Source: Cristatella mucedo | Lineage: Eukaryota; Bryozoa; Phylactolaemata; Cristatellidae | NCBI GenBank assembly: GCA_009760855.2 | Contig: WPIO01000037.1 | Coordinates: 3,458,501 to 3,522,500 of the forward strand | Length of the DNA: 64,000 bases | Reading direction: 5' to 3' | In this document: one piece after another, positions 52,431 to 64,000 of the stretch | Layout: the number at the start of each line of letters is the position of its first letter | Numbering within the stretch: the stretch's first letter is position 1 | Position numbers and translations under genes: made by a program | The notes under the pieces: model-generated | What the model was told of the DNA's origin: nothing | The model's database searches: none | Seen by the model: the letters and a program-made list of their open reading frames with translations, nothing else

Positions 52431-52558
52431 CCCCGACCAAGGTCTGACTAAGGTCATGGGCTCGAGTCCCGAGGCGTATGTGAAGCGCCAGAATAGAGAT
52501 TAAGTTCTCTCGGGGCGCTATATAAATGAATTATATATATATATATATATATATATAT
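52431..52558 (+). mobile_element. 5'-truncated SINE group 1 with AT tail
   Basis: Begins at CCCGACCAAGGTCTGAC (A box lost), B box GGCTCGAGTCC, tail AGCGCCAGAATAGAG ... CTCGGGGCGCTATATAA, then (AT)n. Inserted in the satellite array. Confidence 0.85.
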
Positions 52559-53338
52559 GCTACGTGGCTCGACGTGGCCTTACGTGGCCCGACCCAGATA
52601 GCCACCTCAAATAATTGAACTTCGATACAGCTGTCGTTTCTAAAAAGAAGCTTCATGCAACTGCGGTTTTCATTTCAAATTATAAGTCAACAGTGTTACA
52701 GCTTTCCACATTTAGTTTTATGCGATTGAGCTTGAGTGTTCTCAAGCTGTGGCCTCCGATAGCCCAAGTCAGTCAGACTCAATAATAATTGAACGGCGGC
52801 ACAGCTGTCATTTTCATTATAAGCGTTGCGTATCTGCGGTTTTGAATATCCACGTTATAGAAACAATGCTGCGAGTTTTCTCCACAAAATTTCGTGCAAT
52901 TTCGATTTCGCGTTCAAGCGAAATAGTCTCCAATCGCCCGGGGCGCCGTGCACTTTAGAGCTGCAATGCAGCTGCAGTTTACATAGTAGGCGTCACCCCA
53001 CTGCCTTTTGATTCTAAATTGTAGACAACAGCGTTTAAGGTTTACCTACCAAGTTTCATGGCGTGGCGCATCGGCGTTCTCATGCTATGACCTCCGAACG
53101 GCCATGGACGGTCAGCCTTCCTGTGTAGTCGAAATGGGATACAGCAGCCATTTCCACACGAAGCGCTGCACAGCTGTGGTCGTAATTGTACATTATAGAA
53201 AATAGTATTTCGTTTTGAACCACGTAGTTCCGTGACATTGCTAAAGCGTGTTTTAATACCATGGCCTCCAATGGTTCGGGCCATCAGGGGCCATAGCATT
53301 GTAACGCTTCGGCGAAATTTCAAGAAATTTTGTGGGTG

Positions 53339-53406
53339 TTGGGTCCGCTGTACTCCGATAGCACAGTACGTCCACGGAGGTCAGCTTAGAACAACAGCGG
53401 ACCCAA
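53339..53406. repeat. 13-bp inverted repeat inside the array
   Basis: Arms TTGGGTCCGCTGT (53339-53351) and its exact complement (53394-53406), 42-base spacer. It replaces the expected satellite sequence, so it may be a small inserted element or a foldback. Confidence 0.8.
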
Positions 53407-54371
53407 TAATACACTCTTTGGCATTCTCCGGGCCAGGATCGGCCATGGCGGCCAGGAGCTTTCTCGCGGCTTCTTTTGTACGTTAATATGCTGTCTGCCG
53501 TGTTGTCGATCGATCTTTTGCTGTGCGCGACTGCCCGCACAAATCCAATAGTGGGTAAACCCGGTATACTAGTTTCTAAAAGTGCAATCGAAAATGCAGT
53601 TTCGTGACGCCTATTTTTGAAATAGTAGCAGCATTTCAGTCGGAAAATGCAGAGTAGGCCGGGCCATTGGAGGCCGGTGCACGAGAATGCCAATACAAAA
53701 AAAGCATAGAATTTATTTGGTAAACCCGGAGCACTGTTTGCCTTAATGTGGAATTAAAACCGCAGTTGCTTCAAGCCTATTGTTGTAATGGAAACTGCAC
53801 CGAAATTCAAATAAGTAGCGAGTCTGGCTGGCTGGCCCAGGTCATTGAAGCTCAAAGCGTAAAAGCGCCCGTTCGCAGTCACCTGAATGTTAATAGGTTA
53901 ACCCGGAGTACTGTTTTCTATAACAAGGAATCAAAAGCCACAGCGCCTATTGTGAAAATGGCAGCCGTGTTGGTGTTCGATTATGTGGGGAGGCTTCCCG
54001 GTCCGGACCGTCGGAGGCCACAGCATTAGAACTTCCATGCGCTATGGGATGAAATTTGGATGATTAACCCAGAAAACTGTTTTCTATAATGAAAATTCAA
54101 ATCCGCAGTTTCGCGGAGCCTATTTTAGATGTGGCCGCTGTACCGCAGTTAGATTATGCAGAAAGGCAGGCAGGCCCTGGCCGTTTGGAAGCCACAGCTC
54201 ACGAGAAGCCACTGAGATGCGCTACGCCGAGAGATCTGGCAGGCAAGCCTTAGACGCTGCCGTCTAGAATGTAGAATAAAAAAGGCAGTTGCGTCACGCC
54301 CACTGTGGAAGCTGTAGATATATCGCAGCTCGAAACGGCGCGGCGCCCAGGGGCCATTGGGGGCTATTGCA

Positions 54372-54440
54372 CCTAGACAGAGATTAAGTTCTCTGAGGGC
54401 GCTTTATCAAGTACATTAATATTATTGTTATTATTGCATG
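54372..54440 (+). mobile_element. Isolated LINE group 1 / SINE tail
   Basis: CTAGACAGAGATTAAGTTCT, CTGAGGGCGCTTTATCAAG and ATTATTGTTATTATTG: only the 3' hairpin tail of the LINE, inserted in the array. Confidence 0.6.
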
Positions 54441-54606
54441 TGAACGCGCATGCGAAATTGCACACAATTTTGCGGATAGACCCTGAACGCTGTTCTTTTA
54501 AAGTTGAATCGAAATGCAGTTACGCAACACTTATTTTGAAAATGGCTGCTGTATCGTAGTTCGATTAGGCAGGAATGGTGGCTGGCTCGGACCATTGGAC
54601 GCCACA

Positions 54607-54750
54607 CCACGCTAGTTTGGCAAAGTGGTTAAAGTACTCGCCCGACCAAGGTCAATGTGAATGTATTCAATGGCCAAGGTCGTGGGCTCGAGCCCCACGC
54701 CGTGTGCAAAGTGGCTGAACATAGATTAAGTTCTCTATGGGCCTAAAGTT
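54607..54750 (+). mobile_element. SINE group 1, diverged
   Basis: Head TAGTTTGGCAAAGTGGTTAA, B box GGCTCGAGCCC, tail AAGTGGCTGAACATAG ... GTTCTCTATGGGCC. An insertion of about 22 bases separates two CCAAGGTC segments, a short internal duplication. Confidence 0.78.
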
Positions 54751-55212
54751 TTTACGCTGACCCACAAGGCCCGCCACGGCTGGGCTCCTTCGTACCTAGC
54801 TGAACTGCTGCACCAGTTTCAGTCTCTTCGTGCCCTCAGGTCCTGTATGGACAATAAATTAGCTGTTCCATTCCTCCGCTTAAAGACCGTTGGCGACAGA
54901 AGCTTTTGCTCTGCAGGTCCTAGACTGTGGAACTCGCTTCCACAATTCTTACGCAACGACAACTACTCTCCTACTGCCGACTATGGCTCATCCTTTTCAG
55001 CGGTCCTGAGCTGCTACTTCCATGCTACTCACTACCTCAACTGCTCTTATGACTCCAACTTATGCTTCCAACTTTCTCTTTGCTGCATGAGACGAAGTCT
55101 GTTGGCTACCGAATGCGTACCGAAAGGCGCTTAGGCTGTGAGTGGGCTATACAAAACTCTCCTGCGTAACACCCACTTAGTCTTTATGGCTTTGTGGAGA
55201 CGGAGATACTTT
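54750..55212 (+). mobile_element. LINE group 2 3' end, best-preserved copy
   Basis: Continues directly from the SINE. Frame: MDNKLAVPFLRLKTVGDRSF, CSAGPRLWNSLPQFLRNDNY, then SFSAVLSCYFHATHYLNC, later broken. Ends GCTTTGTGGAGACGGAGATA. Confidence 0.85.
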
Positions 55213-55229
55213 ATAGGGGTGCTATATAA

Positions 55230-55446
<217 letters not shown>

Positions 55447-56340
55447 ACACATCATGACCACGCACAATCGAAGAAAATTTTCTGAGTAAATCCGGAACAC
55501 TGCTGGCTACGGTATAGAATCAAAACCGCAGTTGCAGGCCACCTAATATGGCAATTGCACCTGTAATAAAGTTTGTAGTCGGCTGGCGGCCCGGACTATT
55601 GAATGCCGTTTAGCGAGAACGTCATGCGAAATTATATTAGATTTTCTTGGTAAATGCGGAACACTGATTTTACAATCTTGAATAAAAAAATGCAATTACG
55701 CAACGCTCATTGTGAAAATAGTCGTTGTACCGCAGTTAGATTATTCAGGAAGACTGGCTGGTGCGGGTCATCGGACGCCATAGCATGAGAACGCGAAAGC
55801 GTAATCACATGAAATGTAGTGGGTTAAAGTGCAACACTGTTGTCTATAAATATAAATCAAAATCGCAGTTGCACAAAGCTTTTTGTGGAAATGGCATCTT
55901 TATTGCCGCTTGAATGCTGTGGGCTGCCATCTGGGCCGGGCCATCCGAAACTATAGCACGAGAATGGGTAAAAGCGAAATCGCATAAACTTTGATGGGTA
56001 AACTTGGCATACTGTTCTCTATGGTTTATAATCAATCCAACCGCAGTTGTGCAAAGCATTTCATGGAAATCTCAGCTGCATCTCGACTCGAATGTGTTCG
56101 AAAGCTGGCTGGCGCGTGCCATTGAAGGCCGGAGCGTGAGAACGGCAGGGGCAATGGCACGAATTTTGCAAGGTAAACCCGTATCGCCATTCTGTATAAT
56201 TAGGAATCAAAACAGCAGTTTTCTGACATTTATTGTGGAAAGGCCAGCTGTATCGCAGTTATTCGTGGGAACCTACGGATGTTCTTCGTTTACTACTAGC
56301 GTAAAGCATGAATTTTTACCCGTCGGTCCATTAAACTGTT

Positions 56341-57540
56341 GTCTGCCGTGCAAAGGACGTGGTTGGGCCCCTCTGACGATCTCTTCAGTGTCGCTCGGTA
56401 AGCGATGGCAGGTGTTTACCGACTCTTCTCAAAATAACCGGATGCCCGAAAGTCTCCGGAGCGTACAGTTTCCAATGCGTACGATCGCGCCGGCTGTGGT
56501 CGCCAGCGATTAACACTGCTACCGGAGATGCCTTCCGTCATCCATGAGCCGGCATCTTTATTTGAACGTCGTCTGGCTGGGGTTGCCTCCCTCGGCCGAC
56601 CTGAGCGCCAGGATTGCTAGCTGTGCTGCCGTGAGTATGCAGCTTTAGAAGACTGTAGCTCAGTGGCTGGTTTTTGGTGTCCGCGCCACTTTTCGATGGC
56701 TTAGAGGCTCGAGCTTCATTAGTTAGTTGTCGCTCGTAGTCGTGGATCCAAGCCGTCGAGCAACTATTTCGCTGTTATAAAAACTGAATAATGAAGGTAG
56801 GGTTCAGCTAACGGTTTTGACTGACTGTGTGCTTCTTCTTTAATAGTGGCTATTCTTTGTTGTTTTGCATGGTTTTACTGTAATACTAAGAGTCAACATC
56901 TTGCCCAGTGCAATTAAGACAAATTGATTGCACGGAAGTGCTACACACTAAACATTTCCTGGCGCCAGACGAAAGCAAATGTCTCCTAGGATCAACTCGA
57001 CTCTTCTGATCTGAAAAGCCCGCAGCTCGAAGGGCTCGAAAGGCCAGCACCTCGCGATGCTGTCTAACCACGAGGTGCTGGCCAACCATGATGCTGTCTA
57101 ACCACGTGATGCTGGCCAATCGTCTCTTAAATCTAGACAGAGAAGCAGCAGCCAAGGGCCCCGCTCGGAGGCTAGGTGACAACAACGCTCAACAGTGACC
57201 AGAGACTCGCCGCCGCCGTTTTGAAGGCTAAAACACCGCCACAACGTATTGGCACGCTTGTTGGCAGGCGCGCGAGTTGCGCACCAGTTGGCCTCGCCGT
57301 GCGAAAATTCCCGCTGACGCAGAGCGCTGGCGGTGGCTGTTCTGGCACGCTCCGTCGCTCGGCTTCTGATTTGGCCCGATGACGATATTAGCGACTCGTT
57401 GCTATTCACACTGGGCCGAGCGAAACTATGTGCCAACCCGGGGCGCGAAGCCAGCGAGCGATGCGTCAAAACAAAAGCTGGAGCTGAGCCAAAGTGAGGT
57501 AGTGTGCTAACGGCGCTTCAAACTCGTGGGGGAAAAGCTC
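56341..57540. other. Spacer, GC-rich at 57.0-57.5 kb, no gene assigned
   Basis: At 56.65-56.75 kb a weak tRNA-like head (TAGCTCAGTGGCTGG, later GGCTCGAGCTTC) may be a SINE relic. 57.04-57.12 kb has two near copies of CTAACCACG(A/T)G(G/A)TGCTGGCCAA. Open frames in the GC-rich part have no recognised match. Confidence 0.4.
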
Positions 57541-57559
57541 ATAACCACCGGGCATTGTA

Positions 57560-59240
57560 ACAGAAATACAAGATCGGAAAATAATCCCATCTGAGAATTG
57601 AAGACTAGCCTTGCAGCCATATTCATAGCCAGCTGCAGTGGCCTAGGTGCTTTTTTTGGTAGCCCAGCCAAAAGGGAATTACAATAATCAAGCCGAGACA
57701 GAACTAAGGAGCTAGTTAAATGTTTTGCGAGCCACCGTGGAAGACAGCTCCTTATCTTAAATAGGGATTGGACGTGATGGCTAGCTGTAGAAGCAGTCTT
57801 CTGAATGAAGCTTTTACAGTTTAGGCTGCGGTCGAAAACGACACCTACATTTTGGGCACTTGGTGATGTTCGCACAACAGCATCACCTATTGGAAGAGCA
57901 AAGCCTTTTAATCCAGTCACACGTTTAGTGTGTGCTATGATAAGCATTTCAGTTTTATCGTCATTTAGTTTCAAGGAAATTTTCCGACATCAGGATCGAA
58001 TGTCTGCAAGGCAAGCATTCAGTCTATCTGTTGATGCAACGTATTCCAACGGTTTTAATGGCAAATACAGCTGAGTATCGTCTGCATAAAAGTGATGTCT
58101 GGTTCCATGGGCCTTAATCACTTTTCCCAGAGGTCGAATATAAATGGAGAACATCAAGGAAACGAGGACGGACCCTTGAGGGACTTCACAGGTGACCCGT
58201 CTCGTGGGTGAGACCTGACCCCCACACGACACGGATTGAACATGATCAAACAAGTACGATTTAAACCACGCTAAAGCCTCGTCTGCCAGACCAATCGTTG
58301 TTCTCAATCGCTCAAGTAGGACGTCAGGATCAATTGTGTCGAAGACAGCTGATATATCTAACAGAGCTAGGGCAGGGACATTCCCGTCATCGTTGCCGAA
58401 TATTCATTGCTTACATGGAGGAGAGCAGTTTCAGTGGAGTGCTGCATCTTGAACCATGATTGAAATGGTTTTGTCATTTTGATCTTTTCAATATGTGTTA
58501 CCAGCTGCTTAGCGACAATTTTTTCAAGACTCTTTGACAAAAAGGAAGAAGGGAAACTGGGTGCTAGTTTCCAAGGGCCTCTGTATCTAATCCAGGCTTT
58601 TTAAGTATCGGTCAAACTGTTGCCGATTTGAAGGACTTGGGTACGACCCTTTTTCCAAAGAAGCATTACAAATCTCGGTTATGGCAGGGCTCAATTGATC
58701 TGCGAGTGAAAAACCACAGAGATTTGGTGTCACAGGATCTTCAGGAGACAAGCTCTTTTTACTAGACCTTATTAAGGTATCCACATCACATGCAGAACCT
58801 CGCCGAGCTGGTTTGGTCCAGCGGTTAAGGTGCTCGCCTCAACCGAGGTAGGGCTGAGGTCGTGGGCTCGAGCCCCGAGACATATGTGAAGCGCCTGAAT
58901 AGAGTTTAAGTTCTCTTGGGGCGCTATATAAATGAATTATTTATCATTATTATTTATTAAACCTCGGAAAATTGTTTAATCTTTTAAGGAAGGTCACAGG
59001 TTGCGATTCAGCAATCGCTTGACTTGGAGGGAGCTTTACGGAAGCACGAATGTGCAGCACAACTCTTTCAGTAAAGAAAGCTAAGCACTTTTGAGCTGAA
59101 CTGCTAAGATCTGGAGAGTCAGACCTCTCAGCATTGGCCAGTAAATCGTTTACCGTCTTATAAATCTGTTTTGGGTCTGACTGGCAGGGCTTCAGTTTTC
59201 GAGTGAAAATAAAAGCCGTGGCTTATTTAGCTCCCGGGTT
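57560..59240 (-). mobile_element. LINE group 2, reverse-transcriptase region, longest copy
   Basis: Minus strand, from right to left: LADQLSPAITEICNASLEKG, frame-broken middle, then ARLRTTIG-like and VSCGGQVSPTRRVTCEVPQG, HHFYADDTQLYLPLKPLEY (active site YADD), KLNDDKTEMLIIAHTKRV, SPSAQNVGVVFDRSLNCKSF, KTASTASHHVQSLFKIRSCL, PRWLAKHLTSSLVLSRLDYC. Stops and frameshifts between blocks show it is dead. A SINE is nested at 58.80-58.96 kb. Confidence 0.9.
58803..58959 (+). mobile_element. SINE group 1 nested in the LINE, with target-site duplication
   Basis: A box TTGGTCCAGCGG, B box GGCTCGAGCCC, tail GAAGCGCCTGAATAGAG ... TTCTCTTGGGGCGC, then ATTATTTATCATTATTA. Flanked by AACCTCG at 58796-58802 and 58960-58966. 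The related LINE at 29.09 kb shows the uninterrupted site. Confidence 0.9.
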
Positions 59241-59714
59241 TAAACTCAAAGGAAGTCTTTGACATTGATTAGATCTGCACCAGACCCAATTTCTTAAGCG
59301 ACTTTCAAACCTGCACTTAAGACGGCGTAGCTATTGAAGTATTTTTGTAAATTAAAAGGAATCTCCATCACTCTATACACGGATACGCCGTACGTGAGCA
59401 TGTCAAAATCACTCCTAAGTGTCATGTTTACTGCATCAGTGAGGTATCGAGAATGTCGGTCGAGTCTGGGTGCAGATCAAAAAGACCTGCATCACATATA
59501 GATTTCAAAAAATTGTCTATGTCAATGTTTTTTATGTTACGTCACAGGATAAGTTCGACATTACCCTGTACGTGCAAGGGAGTAGTTACTGTAAACACGA
59601 CCGAACATCCGAGATCCGAGAGGGTTAGCTGGCACACCTCGTGTGTCTTGCTATGAATACATCAGAAAAAGTGCGTGACTTTCTTCAAATCCAATAGCAA
59701 CAGATAAAAAGAGA

Positions 59715-60150
59715 ATAATAATAATAATACATTTTTAAAGAGCCCACAGACAATTCAATCTCTTTCTAAGCACTTCACTTTTGCTGCAAAGGAAGCAAGA
59801 TCCAATGTAAGTGGTAGCATGCTCAATAAAATCAAGTTCAACTTGGTTAGAGGTGAAAAGCATTGGGTCAGCATGCAAAAAAGGTTAGTGGCACCATGCA
59901 CAGTTTAAGCACGCACAAGCACGTACAGGATAAATAACATCGCCCCACTAAATGCTGTGAAAAGTATATACCGTTTTAGCTTCTTTTTAAATGTGGTCAA
60001 GTTTGGGAATGTCGTGATGCCAGTCGGAAGTGAGTGCAGGCTTTGGGAGCATACGAACTCAAGGTACGGTGTCCAAAAGATTTGAGGTTATTACGAGGTA
60101 TAGCTAAACGACTAGATTCCGAAAAGCGGTAGGTACGATGCTTGGGCTAC
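59715..60150 (-). mobile_element. LINE group 1 3' end
   Basis: AATAATAATAATACATTTTT, TCAATCTCTTTCTAAGCACT, GTAGCATGCTCAATAAAATC, then the ORF-end complement (GTCGGAAGTGAGTGCAGGC). Degenerate. Confidence 0.78.
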
Positions 60151-61530
60151 ATACACAGAATTGCTTATTTTATTTGTTGGCATACATTCATTTGCGCACA
60201 TATTTTTTACTTTTTGGTTATTATTGGTCTCGTTTCATTGCTACTGAAGTAGAAATCGACTGTTGATTTAAGAGTAAGAAAAAAAATGCTACCATCTGAG
60301 AAGTCAGCCAGCTAAATCGTCAGCCGCAATCAATGCGTTTCTTGCTTACCTTAGTTGACTACTAACTTTGCAGAAGCAATTTTTAATGAAAATCAATGAA
60401 AATCAATCACAAAATCAATCAAAAAATCAAACACAACATTTAGCTGTATCAATTGCGTAAAATTAGATTACAAAGTGCTATTAAACTTGACTTTCTTTTA
60501 AATTAAACTCATTTTTGCATCGAAGCCATATAAGTTTCAAATTATTCCAATGCACCAAGTATTGAGATATTCAAAGCGTCTGGAATGCTTCTTTGCATGG
60601 TAGAAATGAGCTTATATCGGATATTATTTTAAGATACCTCTACAAATTCCCACAATTCAAAGAAAACAGTGGTTTTTATAAGTCCAAGAACTCTTTGAAA
60701 ATGGCGGAAGCAGTTTTGCGGTTGGTCGGATTTGTTTTCTCTGTGTATTGATAAGTTGTGTGAGTCCTCATCCTCGTACAAACGCAACGTGCACCTTGGC
60801 CTTGCCCAAGCTTACTGGTTCGGAAAGCTAGCTGTGTTCCTATTTGGTCGCTTGAAGCGAGTGCACGCAGCTCACAGACACGAACGACTTCATGGATTCT
60901 CGCTGTTGGCAAAGCTTTAAACCCACGAGAATAGCTACATATTGCAACGAATCAGCAAGCAAGAGCGAGCACATGGACAAACTTGAGCAAGGAAGCGCGC
61001 GTAGTCACCTGCAACCACCAGCATTAACAGCTAGCGAGTATTCTAGCGATAGAGATTAGCATTGCATTACCATTGCTTACGTGTGCGCGCGAAACTTGCT
61101 TTGCCTTTCTCTGAACTTTTTTAGTAAAAAGAGTGGCTGTCGCACGAGTTCTCCGCCGCCGCCGCCGCCGCCCCTGCTGAGTTTCGGCTGCCGCCGAGTG
61201 GTCAGCGGACCTGCAGTTACAGAGTATCAATAATGCCAAAAGAATACCCGACTAACTATTGTATACTTAGTATGTAACTATTTGGTCTGCTCTTCGGCCC
61301 CAGCTGAGCGAATGCTCGGCGGCATGTACAGCCCTCATACCCATAGCGCAATGGTCTAATGGCGCCAAAGGTGACTCGGTACGATTTTATTATTCTGAAT
61401 TGTTGGCATCCTCGTCATCTCCGAGCCAGATTTTGACGGAATTTCTCGCTGGCGACTGTACCTATCGACTAAGGCGTCGGATATTTGATATGGATAGCCA
61501 GGGGTGGAGTGTGGAGCATTTGCCCCCTAC
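60151..61530. other. Spacer, no gene seen
   Basis: AT-rich to 60.7 kb with a small AAAATCAATCA-type repeat at 60.39-60.43 kb; GC-rich from 61.1 kb with a (GCC)n run at 61.15-61.17 kb. No supported exon. Confidence 0.45.
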
Positions 61531-61537
61531 CCAGGTT

Positions 61538-61645
61538 TGGTCCACGAGTTAAGGAAGCTCGCCTTTGACGACCGGAGTCGTGGGCAAGCGCCTGAATGCA
61601 GATTCAGCTCTCTTAGGGCGCCGGGCGAATGAATTCTATTGTAAA
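61538..61645 (+). mobile_element. SINE group 1, degenerate
   Basis: CAGGTTTGGTCCACGAGTTA, a shortened middle, then CAAGCGCCTGAATGCAGATT and CTCTCTTAGGGCGCC. B box largely lost. Confidence 0.65.
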
Positions 61646-61732
61646 TCGCCCACAAGACAGCGGGAGAGCGACCCGGGCCTCGTGGCAAGATGCTGGTGCA
61701 CAAACGAGGACGCGAAAACGCCGAGAGGGCGC

Positions 61733-61862
61733 CCTTCAACATATTCAACATATTCAACATATTCAACATATTCAACATATTCAACATATTCAAAAAATTT
61801 AACAAATTCAACATATTCAACATATTCAACATATTCAACATATTCAACATATACAACATAAC
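61733..61862 (+). repeat. 9-bp minisatellite (ATATTCAAC)n
   Basis: About 14 units of ATATTCAAC with an AAAAAATTTAACAAATTCAAC interruption at about 61790-61810. Encodes NIF or STY tracts that are not genes. The left-hand flank GCCCTTCAAC supplies a natural seed. Confidence 0.96.
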
Positions 61863-64000
61863 AATATATTCGGACAGCGCTCGCAGCCGCACCAGCCCCC
61901 CTCCCTCCCCCCTTGCGCCCGCGATCGCGTCGCCTTTGCCGGTCCGCGCTCGTCTCGTCCTGCTTCTCAGCGACAGCTCGTCGACGGCGGGCTGATAGAG
62001 CAGCTGCAGCTGCACGCCGGCGTATCTAAGCTGATAGCTAGCGATCAGTAATCAATGGCAGGTTGTGGGACGGCAGCTGCACGCCGTAGCCTCATAGTCT
62101 AAGCCCCCCCAGGCTGTACCTGTACCAGCAGATCGACCGTCGATGGCGACAAAACTATTTCCTTCGACAAAACTATTCGCGAACCTTCGCGAACTCAATA
62201 AGCGGCAGCCGCCGAGTGGGCGGCGAATACGCACTGAGCGACGCGATCGACCGTGCGCTGCGATTTCTCATAGCTTGCCGACCTTGCCTCTAGCACGACA
62301 TCCTTGCGAGTCCGGCCCATCCCAGAATCCGCTGCTCCGCGGCTGCTTTTGCAGCCGCTTTCCGCCGCCGGCTTTTCCACTTACTTTCAGCGAAAATTCG
62401 TCTTCGCTCTTTCCTTTTTTCCCCTTTTCTTTTTCTTCGTGAACTAAATTGCGAATTGCCTTTCCTTTCTCTGTGCCCTCGCGTACCCTCAGCGCTCGGC
62501 TGGCCTCTTTCTCGGCCGCTTCCGTCGCCGCTCAGATTAATCCTACCCACAACCCAACCGACGACCTTTGCCTTTCCGCTCGTCACCGAAATGGACGCCC
62601 TCTATTCCAGCCAGCGCCGAGCTTATATATTACAGGCTGGCTACTGGCTAGCCGATTGTATGAGTAAGAATATCTTCCTCTTTATCCGTTGATCAACCGT
62701 TAGCGATTGCATCTTCTTCTAAGGCGAACCCAAGTATACGAGTTCACCGCAACCGCAGGCGTACGGCCAGCCTCTCCTCCAAGATCTCGCTCCGATGCAG
62801 ACACCTGTTTCGCTGCTGCTGCTGCTCTAAATACGCGAGCTGCTGCTCTGTCGGCGCAAGAGCGATCTAGATATGACACGGCCCGATAAAGAGGCGCGCA
62901 TCTCCCGATCGTTGAAATGCAGCCCTGAGTGTCGAACCGGCCCAGTCGAAAGCCACTGGTCACGTGCTCGGCGCTGCCCTTACTGACGACGCTTCCGCTC
63001 GCGGTGGAAATAGCGGCCGGCGGCGTGCCGGCAGGCCGACTCAGACGAGCCCTAGAAACGGAAGCAGCTCCCTCCGCACGCACGAGAGCTGCACGAGTTG
63101 CCAGCGTATTTCGGTGGACGCTCGCGCGGCAAGCTTCAGCGCTGCGGCGGCGCAGAGGATGAACTCGCCGCCGAAGAGTTCATCGGACAAGTTTCAGCGG
63201 ACTTTTTGTGTCGGCCGTCCAGTCGACCGGAACTCCGAGTTGAAGATGGAAAAAGGGCGGCTCCACGGCAACAGAGCGTTCGCGCTCAGGCTGGGCACGG
63301 GAATAGGCAGAAAGTTCAGAGCCAGCGACGCCGAGGGTCACGTGACCCGCGCTCGTCGCCGCACAAGGCTGACCTGTGCTGGCTGCCAATAGCCGCTGAG
63401 CGCCGGGCGGCTAGCGACCGCCAAGCGTGCCGCCGAGCGGTCGGAAAGGCTGCGGCGTCAGCGCGCTCGGCGTCGACGAGTCAGCAGCGCTTGGGTGCCC
63501 TGCCTCCTCCCTCCCACTGACGGGCGGGCGGGGGAGGGGTGCGGTGCCGCCGTCGCCGTCAGTGATTTCGGAGTATGCTAGAGTGTTGTAAGCTCTCCCT
63601 GCGCGGATCGCTCGGTTCTTTGTCGAGCGTCGACTTCGCAAGAGTCGACTCGCTCCTTCGCCTGCCGCTCGTGACTGCAGAGCGCTAGCAGCGTCTGCGC
63701 GTCTCGGCTTTCGCCGGCTAAACGCTATCAGCGCCGAAAAGCTACGGCCCCAGGGCGAACGGTGAACTTTGGACTGCACCCCAGAGTTTCCGGCAGCTCG
63801 TGTGGCCGCAAGCGCGCCACCTTGCTTGTGAGTCGCGTGCGCATTTACACTCGCCCCCGCGATAGCTAGCCGCAGATAGGGATAAGTTATTCCACGCTAA
63901 GGCTGGCGGCGGGCGATGCCTCTTAGTCACCACCAAGGTGAGCTCCGCGCATAGATACACAGCGGGCAGGACGTTTGAGGCGACGAACGTGTGCGTCGTC
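61863..64000. other. GC-rich right end, possible promoter region
   Basis: Many CpG and long overlapping open frames on both strands at 62.1-63.9 kb, as expected from high GC content. No start plus donor pair gave a recognisable protein. A gene starting beyond the right edge could use this region as promoter. Confidence 0.35.

Noticed and set aside
61565-62015. STYSTY / NIFNIF / LNMLNM open frames
   Set aside because: Translation of the ATATTCAAC minisatellite.
62449-63960. Several long open frames in the GC-rich right end
   Set aside because: High GC content removes stops on all frames; no splice-consistent exon or known domain could be read.

Overview
The window is nuclear DNA of an animal. 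It has split genes with GT..AG introns, TATA and AATAAA signals, tRNA-derived SINEs, decayed non-LTR retrotransposons, long GA, CA and AT microsatellites and a satellite array. There is no operon structure. A lophotrochozoan-like marine invertebrate would fit the repeat style and the genes, but the species cannot be fixed from the sequence.

Left part (about 0.8-11.5 kb, minus strand): the first seven coding exons of DDX23 (PRP28, the U5 snRNP 100 kDa DEAD-box helicase). The exons were found by matching the protein and checking every splice phase. They encode the Arg/Ser-rich N-terminus and the segment leading to the helicase core. The core itself lies beyond the left edge. The promoter side is GC-rich, has no obvious TATA box and carries ETS-type motifs.

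Middle (about 15-49 kb, minus strand): a tandem array of three copies of a six-exon gene for a small secreted protein. It has a signal peptide, a PAN/apple-like domain and a C-terminal domain ending in ADALLIYAKL. Copy A (15.45-21.70 kb) and copy B (34.19-39.91 kb) are intact, with predicted proteins of 302 and 303 residues, identical intron phases, TATA boxes 43 bases before the ATG, and poly(A) signals about 96 bases after the stop. Copy C (42.88-46.35 kb) is a pseudogene: it lacks the signal-peptide exon and promoter, and carries frameshifts, two nonsense codons and destroyed splice sites. Introns and flanks are duplicated too, so the array arose by duplication of DNA. A 153-bp higher-order minisatellite grew inside intron 2 of copy B only.

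Right part (49-64 kb): GA repeats, a degenerate satellite array of about 170-bp units that switches orientation near 53.28 kb, a LINE with a nested SINE, a second 9-bp minisatellite, and a GC-rich right end that may be a promoter of a gene outside the window. No coding gene could be supported here.

Two LINE groups and two tRNA-derived SINE groups are scattered throughout. The 3' tail of the main SINE matches the 3' tail of one LINE group, which suggests that this LINE mobilised it. All readings are by eye; identities were not computed.
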